DNA of 64,000 bases from Purpureocillium takamizusanense (Eukaryota; Ascomycota; Sordariomycetes; Hypocreales; Ophiocordycipitaceae), in assembly GCF_022605165.1 (NCBI RefSeq), contig NC_063068.1, forward strand, positions 1,178,001 to 1,242,000. The letters run 5' to 3'. Positions 1 to 11,654 of this stretch are shown in pieces. How positions within the stretch are numbered: the stretch's first letter is position 1; each line of letters begins with the position of its first letter. The notes below the pieces were generated by a model. That model was not told the origin of the DNA and made no database searches. It worked only from the letters and a program-made list of their open reading frames with translations. A program made the position numbers and the translations under genes.

Positions 1-2344
1 ATTGCTTACCTGCCCGCAGCTTCTTCATGTCTATCGGCAGTGTCATTCGCTCCGACGGCGACCCGAAGTTTCACGAAATGTACATGCGGGCGCAACGGCG
101 CCCGATCGTATTGATGGCGAATCCGGCGTGGCGGAGGTCGACGTGAAAGCGACCGCATCAAGAAAGCTATACACGTCAACATCTGCAGCATCCATGTACC
201 AATTATGGTGATATACCCACCACCTCTATTTGTAAAATACAAGAAGACGTCTGATCACAGACATTGAGTTCTGGGCAGGAGGCTGGAGCGACGGCACTCT
301 TCAACGGTCCTCGCAAACACATCAAACACCATTCAGAGGCGCAGAGTGATTTCATACACCATCAATGTCTGGGAGCGCCGTGTCGCCCCTTCCACGGTGG
401 CTGTCTTGCCAAACTGTACGACAGCGACGATCCGGCGGCATCAAGCGAATAAGCGAGCACCAGATCTCGGGCGCTCTGCCTCGACCATATGCCGACCAGT
501 CGCCTCGTCTTTGCCACTTCGCACTGCCTTCTTCGGCCCTCGTAGGAATTCATGGGTCCAGGATCTTCTGCCGGCGTCGCGACGACAATTCCGCGGCGTG
601 AAAACAAAACTATTTCTGCCAAGCTTGCGGGATATTGGCCATGCCACCGGCGCCGGCGCCCAAAATCCTCTGACCACGTGTTGACAATGGCATGGCGGTC
701 AGACACTCGATAGTCGGTAGCAACTGACAATCGTGTGCAGACTCCGCCTTCGGTCTGGAGCACGGACTGCGGGACGGAGTCATGGCTGCTGTGCACACTA
801 GCGAGCAAAACTGCGGAGATGGGCGGGCGGGCCGGCCATGATGCTGTCGATGTCCTCGGAACCCCGCTCGCAGCCGTCAGTGCCCAGATTCCTCGACGTA
901 ACCGTCGTACATTCGCCAAGCCGGACGCGCTTTCGCGCATGGGTACAACTCGTTGGACAAAGTTGCCCAGAGGTCAAGATCAAGGTCTGGAGCTAGCAAA
1001 TGTGAGTGCACATTTTGACAGCTCGACAAGGATGCCCTCGTCTCGGTTGCGGCGAACCATCCTACCATTTGCAACCGATGCACGTATGGAAACTTGTACA
1101 TATGTACTACTACGTTGCTTTGACATGAATCATTCATTGGTATTGCAGGGGCCATAAGCCCACCTAGAGAAGTCAAAGACCGGATAGATCCGCCGACTAT
1201 ACGAGTCGTTCGTTGACATACGGAAACGGGCCGCCGCTAGGCCCCTCATGGCAGTCGTCAAGAGGACTCAAGAGTTGACAAGGCCAAAGTCGGACCTTGG
1301 ACTCGGCAGTCAATCCGGTCCTCAACCCCAACGGCACGGATTATGGCTGTGGTGCTTCTTTGGCAGCCGGAGCCTTTCGAGAAGGTATGGCAACGGCATA
1401 CACGTGCGCACGACGACAGACGCTATTCCTGTCAAGCTCTATGCGGCCCCCAGCGTGATGCATAGTCCGGCTCTGACGTTCGCGTAGCTTGGTTCGGCTG
1501 AGTTCCCGATCCGTGACGACCGGGCTGACCTCCGGTGTAAGCAGACCACATGGCGCGGCATCGCGCGGTGCGACACGCCAACAGGGGCCAGTCTCGAGCC
1601 TCCCCGGAGACGTCGTGTCGCACGGCCTTTTCTCTCGCGAAGCGGGTCGCTGCGCATGAGCGGTCGTTTACCGCGACGGGGTGGCTGACCGTGACCTTGC
1701 ATTCCTCCACATAGCCGCCCCGGTAGGCTGGGAACGGTGACTTGCAGCCGACCGAGCATCGCAGCGCATGGTTGGCACTTTTGGGTGCAGCTGCTGTGGC
1801 TGCCATGCCTTGCCGGCTGCGCTGGCTTGGCCACGGCCTATGGAGCTCCCCTGCGCGCTGGCGTTGACGCAGGAGTTGCTTTTGGCGATGTCATCGCGCA
1901 CGGTCGCGGGCTTTCTTCGAGTATGTACATGGATGGAGCGACCCGGCTCAAGGGCGTCACAACACGGCATTAGTCCAGCGGCTGTGCTGGCTGAGGACAT
2001 GGGACAGCCTGACTCACGGTTCTGGCCCTCACGGCGTCGCTGATATGCCATCTTACGAACCGTGATCCTGGCTCTGGCACATTATACGAACCAGAGCGGC
2101 TGAGGGCCTGACTTCGTGGCTTCGTGTCTGTATAGCAATGGGAAGCACCGAAGCGGACTCTTGCCGGTCTCCGAAAAGGCGCAGCGTTGGGTGCTGTATG
2201 CTGCCTCGTGTTTCGAGCCGACTTCGAGACATGTTGATCCGAGCTGACTTCATAATGGGTTGAGCGGGCTCGGGCGCAGGTCCGATGTTCGAGGCCCAGC
2301 TCTGTGGCTTCGCGGGCCATGGACTATATAGTCTCGCAGCTATC
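1..2344. other. gene-free left flank
   Basis: I see no reading frame here with a recognisable domain. The open frames on both strands are short, overlap one another and lack a plausible splice structure. The last few hundred bases presumably hold the laccase promoter. A gene continuing from the left of the window cannot be excluded, but nothing supports one. Confidence 0.5.
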
Positions 2345-4485
2345 ATGGGACTGTCCAGCGTGATGTGAAATTGTGGGAGAGTGTCTATAAGACTTTGAAT
2401 CTGGCAACGAAACCTATACGACGCTGCAGAGCTTTTTGAGCCTCATTGTGCTTACCGCAGACATCGTCATGGGCATCAGCAGCAGCCACCTCCGGCGTGA
2501 TGTCGCCGCGAGTGGCTTTCAACCCTTCAGCGTGGTGAATGGTCTCCCACAAAACTCGACTAATGGGTAAAACACATCTCTTCCAGTTTATCTTGGCATT
2601 TCAACGTGGTTTGCTAATACCGACCAGAAACTCGGAGCTCGGAACCCTCGACGCACAGACTCTACCTGCGTTTCAGACCGACAACCCACTGCCGAACGGA
2701 TTCCCTTGGAGCCTGTTGAATGTCCAGACCAATTACTACAAAGAGAATCCGCGCACTGGGGTTATCCGGCGGTATGATTTTACCGTCAGTCGAAAAACAA
2801 TTGCTCCGGACGGGTACCAGGTGGAAGGCCTACTTGTCAACGGAGCGTTTCCCGGCCCCCTGATCGAGGCCAATTGGGGGGATACGATACAGGTCACAGT
2901 GCACAACAACATCTCAGGACCGGACGAGGGCGTGGCGCTGCATTGGCACGGCTTCCTCCAAACAGACAAGCCGTGGGAAGATGGCGTGCCCGCCGTGACC
3001 CAGTGCCCTGTCCCTCCTGGGAAGTCCTTCACCTACTCCTTCGAGGCCGAGTTATACGGCACGACTTGGTATCACTCGCACTATTCTGCGCAATACGCCG
3101 GTGGTCTTTTCGGACCCATGGTGATTCATGGGCCGATAGAGAGGGAGTACGACATTGACATTGGTCCGGTCATGCTAACCGACTGGTTTCACAAGAACCA
3201 CGATACGCTCGTAGAAGAGGTCATGGATCCCAAGGGACGGGGCATAGTGTTATCTGTTAACAACTTGATCAACGGAAAGAACAACTTTGACTGCTCCAAG
3301 GTCGATGCCGGCGACAAGACGCCGTGTGTAAGCAACGCAGGGCTCTCCAAGTTTCGCTTCAAGCGCGGCAAGACGCACCGCCTGCGACTGATCAACTCCA
3401 GCGCCGAGGGCCTGCAGCGCTTCTCCATAGATGGACACAACATGACCGTCATCGCCAACGACTTCGTCACCGTCGAGCCGTACACTACAAACGTGGTGAC
3501 ACTCGGCGTCGGACAGCGCGCCGACGTGCTCGTCACGGCCGACGGGCCCGCGGACGGCGCCTACTGGATGCGCGCCAACATGTCCGTCACATGCAGCCTG
3601 ACGAAGCAGCCGAACGCGCTGGCCGCCGTGTACTATGACGATGCGAACGTCTCTGAAGCCCCCAAGTCGACGGGCTGGGACGTGCCGGACCCCAAGACGT
3701 GTGCCAACGACGACCTGGAGTTGACGCGCCCGACCATGAAGCTCCCCGTCCCGGAGCCCGACCTGACGTACGTCATGGAGATCAAAAACTTCCGCAACGA
3801 GACGGGCCACCCGCTGTGGTCAATGGACGGCGTCGCCTTTCGGGGTAACTACAACAGCCCGACGCTGCTGATGAGCCACCTCGGCAACTTGACTTTTGAG
3901 AAGGAGTGGAACGTGCGGAACACAAAGAACGCGAAGAGCGTGCGAGTGCATGTCAAGAACCTGGCGGCAGTATCGTGAGTCAACCAACTTTCAAGGACCC
4001 TTGCGGGCTGATGATGATGATGACGGCTAACATTTGAGCGACCACAGGCACCCGATGCACTTACACGGTTTCAACATGTACCTCCTGCACGAGGGCGAGG
4101 GCCCCGACTGGGACGGCACAATCCTGCACCCAGAGAACCCTCAGCGGCGAGACGTCGTCCAGCTGCGGGCGAGTGGACACGTCGTGATACAGTTTGACGC
4201 CGACCAGAACCCGGGTATGCGCAGGCCCCCTTGTCTTGCTCAGTTCCCCCTCAACCCCCAAGCCGACTCCTCCGCAGATACTGACTGTCATGGTGGTGTC
4301 TAGGTGTATGGCCGTTTCACTGCCACATTGCGTGGCACGTCTCGGGCGGCCTCTTTACGCAGTTCCTGACGGCCGCGGACAAGGTCAGCCAGATGCGCCC
4401 TCCGAGCGTCGTGGCGGAGACGTGCCGACAGTGGGCGACGTGGACAAACACGAATATTCCGAACCAGATTGACAGCGGGCTGTGA
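2345..4485 (+). CDS. secreted laccase (multicopper oxidase)
   Basis: This is an extracellular laccase that oxidises phenols and reduces O2 to water at a four-copper centre. Four copper-ligand motifs are visible in order: HWHG, WYHSHYS, HPMHLHG and HCHIAWH. The protein ends in DSGL, the C-terminal motif typical of ascomycete laccases. My model has five exons: 2345-2359, 2430-2566, 2628-3974, 4048-4214 and 4304-4485, giving 615 aa, a normal laccase length. The 15-base first exon is an inference. It supplies an ATG for a hydrophobic stretch (SFLSLIVLTAD) that acts as signal peptide and is followed by an RR site. Without it the first ATG is at 2469 and the protein has no secretion signal. The remaining splice junctions preserve frame and have good GT/AG and branch signals. 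Role could be pigment polymerisation, lignin or phenol turnover; the sequence does not decide. Confidence 0.9.
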
Positions 4486-4680
4486 TGGCTGTACATGTCT
4501 CTCCCGGGATGGCTGTGTCGTGAGCATGCAAGATTGGGCACCTCATAACATGGTGGTAATTCACGAGGATGGGCCCGCAGGCAAGGAAAAGAAAGGATGA
4601 ATATATATTGGGAGTCGCAGTCATGTACATGAGCTCGGGTGGTCTATATGGATAAGGCGCTGTATATGAGATGCCCTTGT

Positions 4681-6031
4681 TTACAAGAGAGGCTTTTGTC
4701 TGTCGTCGTGCTTGTCATCAACATTCGTGTCGGTAATCGGGGGCCGGGGAACTGTCTCTGGCTCGGATGTGACTTTCTCTGTCGTCCTGTCGAGTTCATC
4801 GACAGATCCAGGCGGCCCTGCAGTCTTGCGATCTGAGTCTGTCTGACTTGCTGTCGCATTGCTCTCATCATGCAAGGGGCTCTTCTCGTCGCGATCTTGG
4901 CTTCGCGTGTCCTCCCCTGTCTTCTCCTCCGCTTGTTGGTCGCGACCCTTGTCGGACGCGTCTGATTCATCAAAGGTGAGGACCGCCTCGACCTCCTCGG
5001 TCAGCTTTTGGACTTCCTCTTCCACGTCCTCATCATGCCACTTCTGGCTCCGCAGCTGCCTCTCCGCCTCCTCCGTGCCCACGAGGCCGCGCCAGACCTC
5101 TTCCAACTCATCGCGCCAGCCAAGCTCGTCCGCCAGCTTGCGGATCCCATCATCGATGGCTCCCAGCTGGACGACATCATCTGCGCGGCTGCCGATGCGG
5201 CCCACCCGCTCCATGTTGAAGAGCACGCGCGGCGCGCCCTCGCGAGCCATTTCGGGCAGACCGGCGAACGGATACACAGTTAGACTTGTGCCGATGATGA
5301 GCACGAGATCTGCCATGGCAGTGTGGTGCGACTTTTCTGAAAAGTCGCGCGGCAGGGACTCGCCGAAGAAGACAATGTCGGGCTTCACGGTCCCGCGACA
5401 GTTCGGCTCCGCGCAGTGCGGCACCTCGCCTCTAGAGACATGGCTGTGCATGTCCTCGTCGGGGAATTCCTTCTTGCATTCGATGCAGCGCTGCGTCGCG
5501 AAGCTGCCGTGCGCCTCGACGATGCGGTCTGCGGGTACGCCGGCACGGCGCTCGAGGCAGTCGATATTCTGTGTGAAGAGCATTTGAAGCAGGCCGCGGC
5601 GGGCGAGCAGGGCGATGAAGGCATGGGACACGGTCGGATGGAAGCGACCCGGGTACAGCTCCTGGGCGAGGACGTAAAAGGGCTCTGGGTGCTGGCGGAA
5701 ATAGTCGATGTCGAAAACGGCTTCGGCGTAGGGGAGATTGAGACGCGCGAGGTTGTTGTAGAGGCCCGTCTTGGGTGATCTGAAGTCGGGAACTGGTGCA
5801 TCGTCAGTCTTGCACACTCGACATGTGAGCGGGAGTATCGGCTGCCCGCCGAGACAAAGGGGAAGACGGTGGCGTACTGCCTGCGGCGGTGGATATGCCC
5901 GCGCCAGTTAGAACGACAATCTTTCTCTGTCCAGCATCCTTGATGTATTCTGCGACGGCGGACAGGTTCCTGGCTGAGAGCGTCTGCGGTACGACGCTCT
6001 GGTCGACGAGGGTGGACTCGTCCTGTCCCAT
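4681..6031 (-). CDS. hst2: NAD-dependent protein deacetylase, Hst2/SIRT2-type sirtuin
   Basis: This sirtuin removes acetyl groups from lysines of histones and other proteins using NAD+. Exons are 6031-5878 and 5792-4681, giving 421 aa. The split codon restores the NAD-binding motif GAGISTAAGIPDFRSP, which supports the intron. Also present are TQNID, the catalytic HGS, a zinc ribbon with Cys pairs in RCIEC and HCAEPNC, and GTSLTVYPF. The start MGQDES matches the N-terminus I recall for fungal Hst2 proteins. The last ~150 residues are an acidic, Asp/Glu/Ser-rich low-complexity tail, as in other fungal Hst2 proteins. The gene is convergent with the laccase, 195 bases between stop codons. Confidence 0.93.
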
Positions 6032-6619
6032 GTTGCGACGAGCCCAGCGCGGGACGTTGCGGGGTCCGGTGCCGGGCTTCCCCTTGCGGTCGCGGCGTCG
6101 TCTGCCTATGACTGCGACTGTCTGAGCATCTGCGACCAGAGACTGGGTTGGGTGCGCGTGTAGTGGCCAAGGCAACGGTCAAGTGTTCACATGAGGTAGT
6201 ACAGGCAAAGAGAGACCCGGCTGGAGGGGCCGCGGGGAGATTTTGGGACTAGAAGGAAGACGATCCTTATCGATAACACGTCGCAAGTAATCGGTCTTTT
6301 TACTGCAACATGAGTCGTCGACGTCCAACCCACTCCACGTCTGGCATCAGCCATCCCGGACGGGTATGGCCCAACTGTGTCTGTGTCTTGACGACGAGGA
6401 CGAGCATTGATTGTTTCGTTCAATTACCACCAGAGTCAGTGGACCCCATCATCAATACGATGAGACTGGCGCCCGGGGCACCAGCGTTCAACAGCCGCCG
6501 CAAGCGCACCGCAAGTGCATCCTGTAAACAACAAACAACCGCATTCCCTGTTTATATATCCCTTGTTACAACGCCAAGCAATGCCCACAGCGACGCCGAC
6601 AAATCCAACAAACCAGTCA
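6032..6619. other. sirtuin upstream region / NC2-beta 3' flank
   Basis: About 590 bases without a supportable gene. It should contain the sirtuin promoter and the 3' UTR of the following minus-strand gene. The open frames here are short and have no family signature. Confidence 0.4.
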
Positions 6620-7638
6620 TCACGTGTGTCGTTGCCTCGCCTGGGCAAACTGCTCCTCCTGCAGGCGAGCGAGCTCTTCCATCGACATGCCGCTGTTAGC
6701 AAACTTGTCGGCTTTCTTCTCGCGGCCCTTTTCAAGCAAGGCGTCAGCGTTTGTCACTTGATTTGCCTCAAGGAAATGAGAGGCGGCGGCGGTGGAGTTC
6801 AAGATACCTTTTGAACCTCCTTGTGCTCCGCGGCAGCCTCGAGCACGGCCGGCACGTAGTCGGAGAAGCCGAGCTGCTCCAGAGCCTTGGTGATGTGGTC
6901 GCACGCAATTGTCTTCTTGGCCTCCTTTTCGGAAATCTCGTTGGCCTCAGACGAGATGAGCGTGATGAACTCGACGCAGCATTCTATGAGGAGATCGCGG
7001 GCTTCTTTGGCGAAGGCGACGCCGCCTTGAGGAGGCAAGATCTCGCCGACAATCTTCTGCACCGTTGCTAGGCCGTGTTAGCAAAAGTCATGGCGCGCAG
7101 GGGTCATCGAAGCCTGCCGGCAACTGATCCCGACGTCAAAGCTAACGTCGAGTCCGCACCGAGCAAGGTCCACATACCCTTGGGCAGAGACAGGTCATCG
7201 TTGCCTGGAACGCAGTTAGCCCACAGCTCACAGCAGTGCTGGCAGGTCATGCAACTGGTATCGACGCCCAAGTCGAAGCGCAACCAATACCGGTCTTGTG
7301 CTGGGCCGCCTCGAGGGCACATGGTGAGGCGCGGAGGGAGAGCAACGCGAAACCAAGCGTGCGCAAGCGATACGCCGGAGCAAGAGTGCGCGGCCCCGAC
7401 GGTCTTTATGCGTGCAGGACGGGCACACAAAGGAGAGTCGTCGCTTATCGCAGTGTGCGCACAGCCCCCAGCGTAGGCGTTGCGTTGAGTCAAGAGTACG
7501 TGATGCCAAGGCCTGGGGCTCGATGCCATCCCGTGGACGGACTACACGGACGCATCGAGGCTCCAGGCACAGGCAGGCGGCGCCGAGACACGTGGGGAGA
7601 GTCATGGACAACTCACCTACAAACTCGTGATCCGACAT
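6620..7638 (-). CDS. ncb2: negative cofactor 2 subunit beta (Dr1/NC2-beta)
   Basis: This is the histone-fold subunit of the TBP-binding NC2 complex, a nuclear regulator of RNA polymerase II initiation. Four exons, 7638-7617, 7204-7178, 7067-6808 and 6727-6620, give 138 aa, the usual size. The spliced product opens MSDHEFVGNDDLSLPKATVQ and continues with the NC2 histone fold (EARDLLIECCVEFITLIS, EANEISEKEAKKTIA), followed by the conserved tail GREKKADKF and MSMEELARLQEEQF. The two small 5' exons were found by requiring PKATVQK before the fold, and all phases agree. The first intron is 412 bases, long for this genome, and may carry regulatory sequence. Very sure of identity. Confidence 0.93.
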
Positions 7639-9076
7639 GTTTGAATAGACGCGCCCAGGGCACGAGGGCGGGACAAACCGACTGGCTGTGCCACCGAAGG
7701 GGTTTGCCGCGTTGTTTGGATGAAGCTTCAGTCGCCGTCCCCTGCAGGCTGCTGCTGGTGCGTCGGTGCTTGGGGGCCGTTTCACAGGACGGAAGAAGCC
7801 AACACGAGATATCGTACGACGAGGCAAAGGACGGCGTGCGCCAACGCGAAGGAGCCTCAAGTTGCGTCAAGGAGCAAACCAGGTTCTGGCGGACACGGTG
7901 ACGATGCGTCGGGGCACGCGGTGGCGGGCGTGTTGATGATATGATGAGCGACGAGACCTGGAAGGACAAGGTGGACGGCGATAGTGGGGCAGTCGCGGGA
8001 GCTGCAGCGGCTTATAAGCTCCAGGGCTTGCATGGAGGGCTCACCGCAGCTCCCGCCTCAGGCCTGTGGGCGCGGCAACCCGCGCTAGGGAGCCTCCACC
8101 AGCGCTACCTAACAGCAGTGGGCGGCAGCCGTCCACCCTAGTCCCAGCTCAGCGGGCAGCCTCCACTGGCCCAATTCCGTATTCATGACCGAGAGCGGTG
8201 GCGGGCATTTGGTGCACGTGCCTGAGGCGGCATGGACCCGCTCCAAACCTGTCCAAGAGAAAAAAAAATCGACCCGACCTCTGCTGTGAGCTTTTCCTTC
8301 TCTTAATTCCCCCATCGACCGCATTCGTGTCTGCCACGACACTGTGCCTCCCGTCGGTCGCGCCCATGTTCCACGCAGCGTGGAAGCTGTGGCTGCCATC
8401 CAATTGCCAGGTAAGAACCCGTCATCTACCTTCCCTGCGTCGCTGCGTTGAATGATGAGATATGTTGTCGCCCCAGACAGAGGAGGTTCGACAAGCCTCC
8501 TGTGTTGAGAGACACAGTCTTATGCCAAATAGACATAGCTGAACCCTCGCATGCCTTGCTGCTTGCTACTCTTTTCGGCTTCTGTAGTCGTTACCCGGCT
8601 AACAGCTTGTCTACAGGCCGCCAAGTCTGAGCAGTAAGCGATGCCCGACCTCGCCGCTCGTGATCGCCGTGATGCTATTTGCTATCTGGTGCTATCAAAT
8701 ACCGATCATACATGACGGAGACAATTCGATAGCCTGAGCGAATTCATTAACGACAATTGCCGCAGCAGCGCTCGGAGGACCACGTCGTACTGACTGCCCA
8801 AGTGCTGCATGACAGGACCTGCCGCTGCGCTCCGCTTCTGCTTCCATGCCTCCGAGGTAAGGAACATTTTATTTTGCGGTTCTGCACAGTTCATGTGTAC
8901 CTATGGCTTGCGTGATGAAGAAACTTATATTCCATGCTAATACTGAAGCACCCATGTGGAGTATATTAAGAGCTTTTCATCTTTCGACTGACTGCAAGCG
9001 TTGTGTACTCTATTGTTGATGCCTGTTCTGGTTGATGGACATGTGCTAACGTCCACTCGAGTCATAGGAACGTATG
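7639..9076. other. gene-free interval upstream of NC2-beta
   Basis: About 1.4 kb with only short overlapping frames on both strands. Nothing resembles a known domain, tRNA or repeat. It likely includes the NC2-beta promoter at its left and the SDR 3' region at its right. Confidence 0.4.
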
Positions 9077-9988
9077 CTACCTCTGGTAAGATTCCAGCTC
9101 GGGCGAATTCCAGCTGTGGCTCTGTCAGTACCATCATCGTGACGTGCATCATGACTACACGTACTTGAGACATCGCCCCGAAAGCCCGGCATTGGGGTTT
9201 GCAACAAACTTGGCGATGACGTGCCCAGGTTGCTCCGGCTCCAGCAATTGGCCCTGTTCGAACGCGTCGACGAAGGTGTCATACTGAGCCTTGTTCATGG
9301 TATCTTTGCCCGAAGCTCTCACCGCCGCCTGCATGTCGGTGTTGACCCTACCTGGGGCCACGGTGACACTGGTGATGTCTGGCTCCTCTACGGCGAGGTG
9401 TGTCGAGATGGACTGCACCGCAGCCTTGGAGGAGCCGTACGCTGCCCATGCGTTGTACGGCTTGTTGGCGGCTCCAGATGACAGCCACACAACGCAACCC
9501 TTGGTCTTGCGCAGCTCGGGGATGCCCGCCTTTGCCTATGCGAAGAGTCAGGGTCGGAAATAAGGCTCAAGTGAGCATTCGTACCATGGCAAGGCAGCTA
9601 AAGACGTTGATGTCGTAGACGCGCTTCCACGTCTCGATTGCTGACTTGTCAATTGTCTGTGCCTCCAAGATGCCGTGATTGATGACGATCCCATCGAGCC
9701 GGCCAAATGCCTTGACTGCAAGGTTGGTCAGGTTGCCCGCCATCTAGTAGAGCCGTTAGTTTGAGCCAATATATGAAATTTTGAACCGCCTGAACACACG
9801 TCTGAACTGGTCATGTCGCCGGCAATGTATTCCACCTGGCTGGGATGTGACTTTTTGACCGACTCGAGCAGGTCGCCGGAGCGGGCGGCCAAGACGACCT
9901 TGTGAGACTGCCCAAGGAGGTAGGATGCGATGGCGGCGCCAATGCCTTTGCTGGCGCCGGTGACGATGAAGACTTTTGCGGCTGCCAT
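9077..9988 (-). CDS. short-chain dehydrogenase/reductase (SDR, classical type)
   Basis: An NAD(P)-dependent oxidoreductase of 251 aa in four exons: 9988-9800, 9743-9585, 9535-9165 and 9113-9077. It has the N-terminal cofactor motif TGASKGIG, the NHG variant of the NNAG motif, an active-site Ser in WLSSGAA, and the catalytic Tyr-Lys pair in AAYGSSKAA. The 37-base last exon was inferred because it yields the ending NWNSPELESYQR, which fits fungal SDRs of this kind better than a read-through stop. The substrate is unknown. It diverges from the FAD oxidoreductase gene with 324 bases between start codons and may share a promoter. It lies 8 kb from the PepM gene, so a role in phosphonoacetaldehyde reduction is possible but unsupported. 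Confidence 0.88.
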
Positions 9989-10312
9989 GTCAACGGGTTT
10001 CCCTCGAGTGCGAGGACGGCGGGCGGGCGCATGGGATGTTGCAAGTGTTGAGTGTAGAGAAGCTGGGTTTCAATGGTGTGGGGATGCGGCGGGTTTTGGC
10101 TTATGCTGCGGCGGGGCTTTTCCTCTGCTGTGCGAAGACGGATTCCATTTCACAGCATGCCGCCCTGCCGAGTCGGCTGGTTGACTAGTTCGTGGTGGGG
10201 TTCTCGTCGAACGGCGGCTCCAAGCTCATGTTGTTTGTTGGTCGGCGCCGTCAGCGACGTCATTTGCGTATTGGAGCAACACCACGCCACGTACGACCTT
10301 TTTGCCGTGGAG
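9989..10312. promoter_or_regulatory. bidirectional intergenic promoter region
   Basis: This 324-base gap separates the start codons of two divergent genes (SDR and FAD oxidoreductase), so both promoters must lie within it. I see no obvious TATA box or paired binding site that I would name. Confidence 0.4.
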
Positions 10313-11646
10313 ATGGCCGCCACCGTCATCGTGGGCAGTGGCATCGTCGGCTTTTCAACGGCCTACTACGTCTCTCGCCAGCAGCCGGGCTCGTCCATCC
10401 ACCTCGTGGACGCGTTCCCCACCCACGGCTCTTCGCCTCGGCGTCAGGCTACGCAGGCGGCTTCATCGCGAGGGGACTGGTTCGACCCCAGACTCGCTGG
10501 GCGCGCCTTGAGCTACAAGGAGCATGCCGAGTTGGCACGCGAGCATGGCGGCGCGGAGAGATGGGGCTACACGAGGACCGTGACGCTGGGCTACGAGTCG
10601 CGGAGTAAGGTGAGGGTGAGTAATTGGAATGGTGATGGTGAGGGACAGGGCGATTGGCTGCGTGAGGGAAGGGGCAGGGCGAGCGTTGTGGGTGGGAGTC
10701 AGAGCTGGAGGGGCCGGGCACCTCCTTGATGGAGGATGAGGGAGGGCGATGCGGTGACGGTCATGGATGGCGGCGACGGGACGGCTCTGGTGTAGGCACA
10801 TTCGTTTATAGGGAAGACGAGGTGTATGTATGCTACAAGGGAACAGGGACCCGTTGAAGTTGTGCGAGTTCGTCCTCGAGCATGTCAAAGCGGCCGGCGT
10901 CCATGTCCACCACCCAGCCCGCGGTCCTCTCCATGGCGACCGACGTCCGCGACGAGCTCGCAAGCGTCACCATCGGGTACGCCAGCTCCTCCACCGAGAC
11001 AGAGACGCCCGCCACGCGCCTGCTGCTGTGTGCCGGCGCCTGGACGCGGCGTATTCTCTCGTCCTTGTTCCCCCTCATCAGGTCGTCGCGGCCGCCGCCC
11101 GTTCATATCAAGCCGCTGGCCGGCCACTCGCTGGTCGTGCGGACGCCCAGGTTCAGGCTCGGCGACGAGTCGCATTTTCGCTGTTTTGCACGCTCCGCGA
11201 CGAGGGGTCTCGCGCTGGAGCTCTTTGCGCGGGCGAACGGTGTTATCTACGTGTCGGGCGTAAACTCATCGAGCACGCCATCGGCGCTGCTGCCCACGGA
11301 TGCGCAACCGGACGGGGCGTCGCTGGCAAAGTTGAAGGACTTGGCGCGGCGGCTTATCGCCCTGCCGCCCGGGGAGAAGGAGGAGGAGGAGCAGGAGCAG
11401 GAGCTGGAGGTGGTGCGAGAGGGACTGTGCTTCCGCCCCGTCACGGACCGTGGAGTGCCGTATGTGAGACGGCTGAAGGACGAGCAGCTGGGTGTGAAGA
11501 CACGCGGGGGCGGCGAGGGAGGCGTCTTCGTGGCAGCAGGGCATGGGCCGTGGGGGATCTCCTTGTCGCTGAGGACGGGTAAAGTCATGGCGGAGTTGAT
11601 GGCTGGAAGGGAGACGAGTGCAGACGTGAGCGGACTGGGTATCTGA
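10313..11646 (+). pseudogene. FAD-dependent oxidoreductase (DAO family, Tda3-like), disrupted
   Basis: The gene codes for a DAO-family FAD oxidoreductase: N-terminal Rossmann motif VIVGSGIVGFSTAYYV and C-terminal FAD-closing segment FVAAGHGPWGISLSLRTGK. The body is broken. Around 10425-10485 the conserved ASGYAGGF segment lies in a different frame from the sequence before and after it, as if one base were lost and one gained (GGGG near 10480). An in-frame TGA sits at 10727-10729 in a region that still reads like coding. A further one-base shift occurs near 10920, between HVHHPA and LSMATDVRDELAS. One intron ending at about 10850 restores GTALVDPLKLCEF. No splicing I tried removes all lesions. 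It is either a decaying gene or a stretch of base-call errors; other genes nearby are clean. The start ATG at 10313 is clear. Confidence 0.6.
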
Positions 11647-11654
11647 ATGTGTTT

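Noticed and set aside
7228..7901. Two overlapping ~210-220 codon frames on opposite strands
   Set aside because: They cover intron 1 and the upstream region of NC2-beta, are Arg/Cys-rich and have no domain.
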